From assembly GCA_021292165.1 (NCBI GenBank), contig CM037879.1:264809921-264873920 (forward strand): a stretch of 64,000 bases of DNA, in the 5' to 3' direction. The first letter of the stretch is position 1. The number at the start of each line of letters is the position of its first letter. Both the position numbers and the translations under genes were made by a program. Below, piece by piece: positions 46,187-54,577 of this stretch. The DNA is from Shinisaurus crocodilurus. Taxonomy: Eukaryota; Chordata; Lepidosauria; Squamata; Shinisauridae. The notes under the pieces were generated by a model. The model had not been told where the DNA came from. It searched no databases and saw only the letters and a list, made by a program, of their open reading frames with translations.

Positions 46187-46699
46187 CAGTGGTGTAGTGG
46201 TGAATTTTGAAGTGCGGACGCTCATCATAACAAGCCTCATAGCCATGCCTCCAAGGAGAGTCCAAAAATTCAGGCAGCTGTGTTGATCTGAACTGGAGCA
46301 ACTCCCCTATGAGGGAAGTTTACAACAGTTGGGATTGTTTAGCTTGGAAAAACGGTGAGTGAAGGGGAGACATGATAGAGGTGTACAAAATTATGCCTGG
46401 TGAAGAGAAATCGGATAGGGAGACATTTTTTCACTTCTCTCATAATACTAATGGGTATTAATTGCCCATTCAAGACCAAGCCACCCACAAATACTTTGCA
46501 TTACCACAGAGAACAATATAATGTTGCAGGGAAAATTCATCCCCCCCCCCCCCCCAGTTACCGTGAGGATTGCAGCTCTGCTCAGAGGGAACAGGGAAGT
46601 CGGGGGGGGGGGGGGGAATGGCAGATGACATCAGAGTCCCTGCTAATCAAAAAGTTCCAGAGCTGCTTCCCAGTGAGCCCTGGCTTCGCTATACCACTG
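46187..46699 (+). mobile_element. Non-autonomous DNA transposon with captured LINE-like piece
   Basis: The termini cagtggtgtagtgg and cgctataccactg are inverted. Flanking cataggta / cgtaagta match at 6 of 8. Both ends match 1-369 (reverse). The centre (about 46300-46440) has 'gggattgtttagcttggaaa' and 'gacatgatagaggtgtacaa', wording of a CR1-type RT C-terminus (LGLF.LEK...RGDMIEVYK) absent from the 1-369 copy. C15 (46541-46555) and G15 (46602-46616) runs are present. Confidence 0.7.
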
Positions 46700-47356
46700 C
46701 GTAAGTATCTTAATTAAGATACTCTACTGTGGCATGATTGCAGGTGCCTGCTTGCTAGCACATTCTCATCTTAAAGATGGTGTAATTAGAACAGGGCGGG
46801 AAAAGCGGGGCGATCATCTGGTAGTGTAGAAACTTGCGTCATCTCTCTCACCGTTTGGCACTGCATGGAGAAAGGGTTATGACTCAGATGTCTCTGAGGG
46901 TATGATATGAATGAGAAAGTCTTGGCCTCTCAAGTTACTGCCCTTGCATGTAGCCACCTTAGCCTACAGGACTAGACTTTGCACCAGGACTTCGAATGAG
47001 AACTGTCTTCCTTAAAATGGAAGTGGTTTTCTGTGACAACTAAGAATCTCCTCTGGGTGACCAGGCAGGAAATGTTTTTTTTTATAAATGGGCAGAGAGA
47101 AGGTTGTTTTTTGTTTCCTTTTAGGATGTCAACATGTGACACACTAACTAACATAGGGACATTTGCTTGGACAGGCTGGTCCCAAGCTCCTTGGAAGCAG
47201 CCCAGTTTTAGGCTATTGTGTGCCTAAATAGCATGTGTGCTATTCAGGTACATTGTAGACCCGTGGTTTTCCAAGGACCAGAGAATTGGTCCTCAACAAG
47301 TCCCAAGATCATCAGAGCCATTTACACAGTAGTGACTGGATTAGAAACACAATGCT
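46700..47356. other. Intronic stretch without recognisable gene
   Basis: No gene or named repeat. Confidence 0.4.
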
Positions 47357-47572
47357 GGGGAAAGACCATAGCTCAGTGGATGAACACATGCTTTGCTTAC
47401 AGAATGTCTTGGGTTCAATCCCTGGCATCTCCAGTTTTAAATAGTGCCAGCTAGTAGGTGATGGGAAAGAGCTCTACCCCCAGATCCTTGATAGCGCCAG
47501 TCAGAGTAGAGGCTACTGGGTGAGATGGTCAGATAGTCTGACCTGTTATCAGGCAACTTCCCTGTGTTCCTC
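47357..47572 (+). mobile_element. SINE family B, nearly complete
   Basis: The best-preserved family B copy: head 'catagctcagtggatgaaca', B box gggttcaatccctgg, body 'gtgccagctagtaggtgatgg' and 'cgccagtcagagtagaggc', and 3' end 'tatcaggcaacttccctgtg'. Confidence 0.82.
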
Positions 47573-47598
47573 ATGTGATGGTGTGCTACTTTGCTTAA

Positions 47599-47710
47599 AG
47601 TGCAATCCAATGCATGTTTAGACAGAAAAAGGCCTGCAACTCCCAGCATGCCCCAGCCAACTTTGCTATAGGCCTTTTTTTCCTGTCTAAACTTGCATAG
47701 GATTGTGCCT
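47599..47710. mobile_element. piggyBac-like MITE, 112 bp
   Basis: TTAA occurs on both sides (47595-47598, 47711-47714). Terminal repeats agtgcaatccaatgcatg and tgcataggattgtgcct are inverted, with the second pair 'tttagacagaaaaaggcc' / 'ggcctttttttcctgtctaa' further in. The centre resembles part of the palindromic hAT MITE (aactcccagcatgccccagc). Confidence 0.8.
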
Positions 47711-47734
47711 TTAATCAGTTTCTTTAAGAATAAG

Positions 47735-48100
47735 CCAGGCTGGCTTCCCAGATTTTGTTGTTGAACTTTTGAATATGAAGACAAGGTCATGCAAAGTTCT
47801 TCCGTGAAAAGCATTTCCATAATCCCTTTTACCAGCCTCTTATTGCAACCAGATGGATCCAGTGGTATTGCAGATGTGTTCTTGGTTGCAGAATGTAAAT
47901 ATGCCTCTTTTCTGACTTTTAAGGACGCAAAGGGCCCTTGGCAGAGTCTTCTTGCATGCCTCGGTCCAAACGTTGACCGCAGTATATTGTTATTTTCAGT
48001 CGAAGAGTGGGGACCAGGAGAATTAGCCACTCTCTTATTAGACAGTATTCTGTTAATTTGGTGAAACATGAAGATTGCATCATGGATTATTGGGGGGGGG
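47735..48100. other. Unique complex segment in intron 2, candidate conserved non-coding DNA
   Basis: About 350 bp of high-complexity sequence without repeats. A reverse-strand frame stays open for 210 codons across it, but it also runs through the adjacent MITE and SINE, so it is not a gene. The conservation idea is untested. Confidence 0.3.
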
Positions 48101-49354
48101 GTCAGCTATCAACATTCCATTAGGCAGAGATGGGGGGGAAATGGATTTTTGGCTCCAAAACTGTCCTAAGGCCTTGTTGTTGCTATTTTTAGCCCACCTG
48201 TTATCTGTACTATATATTTTTCTCTTGCTCTTGTTCTTGGCTATTATTTGTATTTTAAAGGACTGCATGTTTCTTAGGGTTCATAATTTTCAAGCAGCAT
48301 ATCTTCCCCACCTGAAGTCACGATCACCTTATTAGTAGCATACACTCAGCGGATGTGTTAGAATTTCTGATACAACAACTAGACTTGGGTTATAACTTCA
48401 GATGAGGGAATAATCAGCAAGAGAAAATGAGCTCCTAAATGAACAACTCCCCCACTCTTGACAGAAAAATGGGCAGAACCCAAAGGATGAAAAGGGAACA
48501 AAGCAAATAGGATATTGCAAATGTTTGTTTCCAAACAACGTTTTTCCAAAGCATGCTGTTTATTTCTCTTATTGTGTTATTTTTAATTGTATTCTTAATT
48601 TGTTTTTATGTTACGTTTTAAGATTTTGTTTTAATCTGGTTTTTTAAAAAATCGTTTGCTGCCTTGAGTGCCAATCTGACATCTAGAAGTATAAGAGAGA
48701 AAGGGGGGGGGGGGGAATCCACAATATTTGCAGTTCTATAATCCTCCGTCATGTCGCTCTTTAATTGTCTTTTAACTTTAAAAGCTACAGCGCTGCGGCC
48801 CTGTAGGGAAGGTGTAGTAAGTATGTGATCATTTTGACTGTCCTTTGCTGTGGCTTTTCTGTCTGTGATATCTCCCCCCCCCCCCCCCGGTTAGAACTGC
48901 TTTGGGATGTTTTAAAGGAGTGACCACTGTGCAGTCCCTCGTGGGGACCAAGTTGCAATGGTATATATTAAAGGGCTGTCTGTTGTGATGCAATCTTCGT
49001 GTTTGGAGGCAAAGATGTTTGCGAAGAGGATTCTGCTCTGGCAGAAAATAGGTATTGTATCGAGGGGCCCGGCTCTTCATGGCTGTGCTACTTACCAAAT
49101 GAGAGGAGCTGTGTTGTAAATTGATGAGGCTGGACAAGGGCAGGGAAATGACCTGAACAAAAGCTTGATTAATACTTTAAGAAAGGGGCTCAGGTTTCCG
49201 GAACTGTTCAGACCGTGGCTTCAGCACCTGTGAGTTTCTGCCACATTTCCTGCTCTCTCACTACACCCGTGATGTTCTAAATTAGTTGCAGACGGTCTGG
49301 TTGAGGTTCATCAGCAGCCAACTGGCAAGAAGGAGCGGACATCTATAGAGTGCC
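48101..49354. other. Intron with poly-C/G runs and L2-like 3' end traces
   Basis: A weak L2-like 3' end is seen at about 48545-48700 ('tgttttaatctggttttttaaaa', 'gccttgagtgcc'). A G run lies near 48703-48715 and a C15 run at 48874-48888. No gene. Confidence 0.4.
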
Positions 49355-49433
49355 CAGGGCAGGCCCAAGACATTTTGCTGCCTGAGACAAAAGACAAGAT
49401 GGTCCCACCTCCTTCCTCCACCATTCCATTTAT

Positions 49434-49568
49434 CAGTGTTCTCCAACCTTGGGTCCCCAGATGTTTTTGGCCTACAACTCCCAGCATGCCCCAGCCAGCA
49501 TTGCTGACTGGGGCATGCTGGGAGTTGTAGGCCAAAAACATCTGGGGACCCAAGGTTGGAGAACACTG
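49434..49568. mobile_element. Palindromic (fold-back) hAT MITE, 135 bp
   Basis: Third full-length copy. Flanking 8-mers ccatttat / ccatatat match at 7 of 8 and belong to the outer MITE. Confidence 0.95.
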
Positions 49569-49614
49569 CCATATATTGAAGCCGACTGGATTGGCAGTTG
49601 AAGTTTACTTCAAT

Positions 49615-50201
49615 CAGGGCTGGCCCATGACATTTTGCTGCTTGAGGTGAAAGACAAGATGGCTCCCCTCACCATTCCACGTACAGAAGCCAACCAGACT
49701 GACCTTTAAATCTTACTTCAATACTGGTTAAGGGACAGCATCCTCCACTGCACCTGCTAGCTTCTCTTGGTGGTTCCACATAGACCTATGGTCCACCAGG
49801 AGAAGAGCCTTCAGTGTGGTGGCTCCACTTCTATGGAACTCCCTGCCTCTGGAGGTCAGGGAGTCTCCCAACGCTGTGTTGTTTTTGGCACCTGCCGAAG
49901 ACCTCTTTGTTCCGGGAAGTTGTCCTTGCTGACCAGCCACAATTTTAATGTTATCCTGTTTTTAATACGTTGTTTTTATTCTTTTATCTGTTTTATCTTT
50001 TTATTGTTCACCACTCTGGAATCTGTCTAGATATGGAGTGATATACAAATCCTGTAAATACATAAATAGCTTAGGGGGTGCAGGCAAGCCACATGGCACA
50101 CACAGCTCTGTCCTCCCAACAGCTAGCAATGACACACTACCCCCCAGCATCTGCTGCCCAAGGCAGCCACCTTGCTCTGCCTAGTGGTAGGGCCAGCCCT
50201 G
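49615..50201 (-). mobile_element. CAGGGCC-type hAT MITE, inner copy
   Basis: It begins cagggctggcccatgac and ends ggtagggccagccctg. Flanking 8-mers acttcaat / acttcaac match at 7 of 8. It is interrupted by an L2 3' end at 49764-50067. Confidence 0.92.
49764..50067 (+). mobile_element. L2-type LINE 3' end inserted in the inner MITE
   Basis: 'gaagagccttcagtgtggtgg', 'ggaactccctgcctctggag' and the AT-rich 3' end 'ttattgttcaccactctgg' match 58395-58725. It is flanked by tagctt (49758-49763, 50067-50072), which is single in the uninterrupted MITE at 8424. Confidence 0.88.
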
Positions 50202-50629
50202 ACTTCAACACTGGCAGTGGGATAATGTCCTGCACTGCACGGTGCATCTGAGGCCAGCAGGGGTAATTTAGGGGATGGAGGACACGCTGTGTGGAACACC
50301 CAGCTCTGTCCTTCAACAGTGGCGAATGGCTGGGGGGGCTCAGGAGAATTGGTCAGGGGACTGCCAGTTGCTTCACTCTGCCTAATAGTAGGGCCAGCCC
50401 TGAGAGTGCCACCCAACAGACCTTGCAGAATCACTATTCCTTTCAAGATATGTACAGGCTCAAGATTGCCTGTACACTTATCTCATTGAAATTGATGGAA
50501 AATGCACAGTGGCAGTGTTTGTGGACACGCACCCTCAGTCTTTTGGTCCAGCTGTAGGTACATATTGCAGTTCTGCAGCTGAAGCTCAGTAAGACCAGCC
50601 CTACACTGCTGCATGAGAGACTACCCAGG

Positions 50630-51245
50630 AGCTAGTGTGGTGTAGTGGTTAGACAGAGGTCCGGGTTTGCACGATTGGCAGGCAGTTAACAAGTGTTAAC
50701 TATGCTGCATTTGCTGGTTGCGTGCTGGGGGGGATTTGCATAATTACCCTTGGAAGCACAGCTTGTTGTTGTGGCGTAACCCCACAATTCAGTTCCCTGG
50801 TGTATGTCTGCATTAGTATGTTTAGTGAGTATAGAATGATGAACTGTCTGAGTGGGTGTGGTTTGTGATGTCTTGGAAACGGTGGTGGGAGGAGTATATA
50901 AGGAGTGTTTGAGTGATGTCAGAGTTAGTGGTTAAGTGTGTGTTGGGAGTGAGGGAGTTACCGGTAGGTTAGTTGGGTTGTCTTTTCCTTCTTACAGTTA
51001 TTCGTGTTTTGTCTGTCTGGAGTTTTGAGAGAAATCAGTGCTTGTATGAAGAGTCAAAGTATTTAGAGTTATAGGGACTTAGGTTAATTACAAAGTGTTT
51101 GGTGTAGGCAGGTTTAAAGTTATTTTCTGGAACTAAGATTTTGAGAATTAAAATAAACTTATTTTTATTTTGTTTGCTACCCAAATCCTACGTGTCAGCT
51201 TGGTGTTATTAACCTGCATTACTGTTAAATCTACACACACACACA
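50630..51245 (+). mobile_element. LTR-retrotransposon-like segment with TATA box
   Basis: It starts just after a 26-bp SINE family A head (tagtgtggtgtagtggttag). It has a TATA box (agtatataagga) near 50892, a GT-rich leader 'gtgtgtgttgggagtgaggg', and an aataaac polyadenylation-type signal near 51152, followed by a T-rich tract. The end is near the (CA)n tract at 51236-51251. There is no internal coding sequence and the TG...CA ends and target duplication could not be fixed, so 'solo LTR' is a hypothesis. Confidence 0.45.
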
Positions 51246-51417
51246 CACACCTTTGTACCCACAGTATCATAAATTTAAAATAGATCCTCAATAACCTGTA
51301 TTAATCTTTTCCCTCATTGGTAGGGGAAAGGTTTCATTTGACCCTCCCCTCAGGTTTTTAAGTGTTGGTGCTTAGCCTGAGAAGGGTTTATGCATTGGGT
51401 CCTAGTGTGAAGGGACT

Positions 51418-51790
51418 GTGTCGTTGCAGTTGTGTCGTGTGAACCTGGCCAGGGTGGCTTGTTGCCGTGGGTAATAAGCCACCCAGAACGCATGGGCTGT
51501 TGCAGGGTTCTGGGTGGCTTGTTACCCACAGCAGCAACATGAGAAGCTGTGCTGCCAAGGGTAATTGTGCAAGTGCTCCCGGAACGTGACAGGCACACAT
51601 GGCGTAGGTAAGAAGCTACTGTGGCTTGTTATCTACCTGCTGATCGTGCAAACCCAGTCAGTGGCTGCGTTCACATGTCACACTAAGCCACCCTGAAAAT
51701 AAGCTATGCAGTGTGGGTTGCTTGCAGAACAACCCATGGTATGACCGACAGACGAGCAGGCGTAATTACTGTGGCTTGTTCTCCCCCTCC
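51418..51790. mobile_element. MITE cluster of the 'gtgtgaaccc...aacccag' group
   Basis: Repeated words occur in both orientations: 'gtggcttgttgccgtgggta', 'gggtggcttgttacccacag', 'cgtgcaaacccagtcag' and 'cacactaagccaccctga'. Two elements appear to lie side by side near 51660. Related to 42168 and 61144. Confidence 0.6.
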
Positions 51791-52065
51791 TTCCCCCCTC
51801 ATCCTCCAGCCCCTATCCCAGTGCCCTTCATGGCAGAACCGTGTCAATGTCTGTCCTTGTCAATGTCCTTTAGGTTTCAGCTGTCAAAAGGCTCTAAGTG
51901 CAGTAGGTAACCTGCAAGGCAATTGACACGGCGAGACTGCATATAGGTAAATCTGCGCACGCTTGCCAAGGACCAGGGGGAAAGGTAATATTAAGAGAGA
52001 GGGGGAAAGGGGGGGGGAGATGTAGGTGCACCAAAAAGGCAGGGGGGGCAGTATCTCCCACTTAG

Positions 52066-52176
52066 CAAGGTAATCCTCTCACTTTTCAGTGTTGAACTGA
52101 CACTTGCCACTGTCCTGCTTCCATTCAACACTTCCCCGAGTCCCCAGCAAGTCCAAAAAGGAGAGATATTGGCTCC
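52066..52176 (+). repeat. Left arm of a ~111-bp inverted repeat
   Basis: Reverse-complementary to 53030-53141 with few differences: 'cacttgccactgtcctgctt' against 'aagcaggacagtggcaagtg'. The arms are 853 bp apart. Confidence 0.93.
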
Positions 52177-52266
52177 TTCCTCTTTTCGTGGCTCCCTTTC
52201 AGAGCAGTTACTTAAGTTGCGCAAAATTCTCCTTTTACTGCCAAGCCTCTATATTTGTGCCAATTT

Positions 52267-52352
52267 CCCCTCCATTTATTTCCCTGCCTCTAAATTTGCG
52301 CAAATATTTCCCCTCCATTTATTTCCCTGCCTCTAAATTTGCGCAAATATTT
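52267..52352. repeat. Two perfect 43-bp tandem units
   Basis: The unit cccctccatttatttccctg...gcgcaaatattt occurs at 52267 and 52310 without visible differences. A degraded third unit lies upstream at about 52225-52266. Confidence 0.93.
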
Positions 52353-52436
52353 CTGACAGTTTAGGAAAAACAAAACAAAACCCTGCAGTAACCACAGCAG
52401 TATCTGCTGTGAAAGAGAGCCATGAAAAGGTGGGGG

Positions 52437-52920
52437 TGTGAGGGTTTGAGGCCTACACAGGATTTGGTTTGTTGAGGCCTACACAGGCTTCAGTTTGTTG
52501 AAGCCTGAAGGCCCAAACACTCCACGATGGGAGGGGGAGTTTGAGAGTTTTAAGTTACCCAATAGAAGTTTAGAATCAGTTCTCCAGTGCAAGGTCACAT
52601 GGTTATAACCTTCCATTCCTGGGAAGACTATATATGTGGGGTGTGGTCAGCTAGCAGGGAGAGTGTGTGTTGGGAGAGAGCTAGAAGCAGCAGCAGCAGA
52701 GAAACAGCAGAGAGAGAGAAAAAGAAACTGGATGGCTGGCTGCATAGGAAATAGGCAGTAAGAAGTTAAACTAAGAGAACATTGTTTGTTTGTTTGTTTT
52801 ATTTTATCATACCTGCTTTTGATTTAAAACCACTCTATTAAGTAATTTCCCTAATACTATAAGTAAAGTTTGTTGTGTACCCTGGAGTTTGGAGTGACTT
52901 ATTCACACGCCTACAGCCTA
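52437..52920 (+). mobile_element. LTR-like segment between inverted repeat arms
   Basis: It starts tgtgagggtttgagg with the word 'gaggcctacacagg' repeated. It has a TATA box (actatatatgtgg) near 52629 and a 'gtgtgtgttgggagagagc' leader echoing the 50630 segment. The T-rich stretch ends in 'cacgcctaca'. No coding region or confirmed target duplication. Confidence 0.45.
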
Positions 52921-53029
52921 CACCCACGTTACTGGGGGAAGCAGGCAAAGGACTGGGTCTTTGGGAAGAGGCAGAGATCTCCCAAAGGGCAGATCAAGGG
53001 GTCCTTGCAGTAGAGGAACCTTGACAGGG

Positions 53030-53141
53030 GGAAGCCAATCTCTCCCCTTTCTGGACTTGCTGGAGACTCGGGGAAGTGTTGAATGGAAGCAGGACAGTGG
53101 CAAGTGTCAGTTCAACACTGAAAAGTGAGAGGATTACCTTG
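53030..53141 (-). repeat. Right arm of the ~111-bp inverted repeat
   Basis: See the left arm at 52066-52176. Divergence is small (a few substitutions or single-base indels). Confidence 0.93.
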
Positions 53142-53147
53142 CCTAGG

Positions 53148-53255
53148 TTCAGACAAGACAATAACCCATGTTTCAACAGCAACCCACACACAACCCATAC
53201 TCAATTCTTGAATGTGGGTTATCGTGTTGTGTGAATCCAGTCACTGTCTTCCAGT
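53148..53255. mobile_element. Short inverted-repeat MITE ('aggttcagacaagacaataa')
   Basis: The ends 'ggttcagacaagacaataac' and 'gttatcgtgttgtgtgaatcc' are inverted. Related to 42168. Confidence 0.65.
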
Positions 53256-53419
53256 CCAGCCTACCTCATAGGACTGATGTGAGGATAAAAGAGAGGGGGC
53301 ATGTATACTAGTCTGAGTTCTTGGGAGGAAAGACAGGATAAAAATATAAGCTGTAATGAGCTGTTCAGAAGATGTGCTGGTTACAGATGACATAAACAGA
53401 TCATTTTGTGAAGGACTGA

Positions 53420-53480
53420 TAGTGCAATCCCATACATGTCTATGCAGAAGTAAGCCCCAATGAGTTCAGTATGCATATCT
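53420..53480. mobile_element. Fragment of the 'gcaatcctat' MITE
   Basis: 'agtgcaatcccatacatgtc' and 'agaagtaagccccaatgagtt' match the 8073/14838 type; the second half is missing. Confidence 0.5.
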
Positions 53481-53671
53481 TATCATTATAATGTCCTATA
53501 AAATAAGGCTGTCTCTGAGACATAGCAAGGTATCCAAGTCTGCCCAGAAGTGTCCATAGTTGAGCAGAGATTTGAATCTGTTGTCAAAAAGTATCATCCT
53601 CAGTTTCATATCAAGTTTTTTTTTTTAATCAATGTCTGCATGCATTCAAATCTATCCACAACCACAAGATT

Positions 53672-53835
53672 TCATAGATCATAGAGTTGGAAGGAGCCTA
53701 CAAGGCTATCAAGTCCAACCCCCTGCTCAATGCAGGGAACTAGAGGAGGGGTCTCCCATCCAAGTAACAACCAGGTTTGACCCTGCTTAGCTTTCCACGC
53801 TCAGACAAGCTGAGCCAGCATAAGCCACATGCCTG
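53672..53835 (-). mobile_element. 5S-rRNA-derived SINE, full length, reverse
   Basis: tcatagatcatagagttgg tail, CR1-like end, then the complement of the 5S promoter core (gtctcccatccaagtaac, accctgcttagctttcc), ending acatgcctg. Confidence 0.92.
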
Positions 53836-53843
53836 ATCTAGAA

Positions 53844-53919
53844 CAGTTTCATAGCTGGCTGGGGCATGCTGGGAGTTGTAGGCCAAAAACATCTGGGGAC
53901 CCAAGGTTGGAGAACACTG
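53844..53919. mobile_element. Palindromic hAT MITE with one arm deleted
   Basis: Only cagt of the left terminus remains before the right arm gctggctggggcatgctgg... ggagaacactg. The target duplication atctagaa / atttagaa (7 of 8) shows this was a complete insertion that later lost one arm internally. Confidence 0.85.
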
Positions 53920-54433
53920 ATTTAGAAACTTGTTTTTGATGAGGTGATAGTCTTAGGACTCTGAATTCTGCACCCCATACTGGCTTCCACATGCATGGTA
54001 TCACAGAAGATTAACAACCTTGCACTAGAAGAAGCTTAATAGGCTTATTTATTTATTTAGGGAGCTTAGTGAGAGAACACTTTTAAGTTTATAGTTAGTT
54101 TACAGCAAGGAGCTGCACTCGAGTACCACTTTCCATTTCTTCAGTTCCAGGTGTTTTGTGCAACATAGATTACATTGACCCTTGTGTCAGATCTGCAGTG
54201 GTAGTTGGTCAGAGGAATCCAGACTATATCCACTTGTGTACATGCTCCTCACTTGTCTTGGAGGGGAAATTTTTAGGTTTTATCAAACTCCCTGAGGCTC
54301 AAGAATCAATGAAGCTGAGGTGAAGCTAGGGTTCTGTAGGATCAGGTCTATAAGTCATACCAAACAAGGCTACCCTTAAGCACAAATTGTACTGGACAGA
54401 GAAGCCGTAGCAAATAGTTCTATTGATGGATGC
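53920..54433. other. Intronic stretch without recognisable gene
   Basis: No gene or named repeat. Confidence 0.4.
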
Positions 54434-54577
54434 ATTGATTATTATTATTATTATTATTATTAATAATATTTATTTATCGCCCATCTGGCCGGCAACCGGC
54501 CACCCTGGGTGATGTACACACAATAAAATACATAAGTACAATAAAATACATTAAAACAATATAAAAATTTTAAAATC

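Larger units (their letters stand above)
49355..50402 (-). mobile_element. CAGGGCC-type hAT MITE, outer shell of a nested cluster
   Basis: It begins cagggcaggcccaagac and ends ggccagccctg. It is flanked by identical agagtgcc 8-mers (49347-49354, 50403-50410). It contains the palindromic MITE 49434-49568 and a second copy of its own family 49615-50201. Without the insertions it is about 310 bp. Confidence 0.93.

Noticed and set aside
47437..48069. 210-codon reverse frame
   Set aside because: It runs through a piggyBac-like MITE and a SINE as well as unique sequence, so the openness is accidental.
52267..52352. CRISPR-like repeat or longer satellite
   Set aside because: Only two perfect 43-bp direct tandem units without spacers; vertebrate context.
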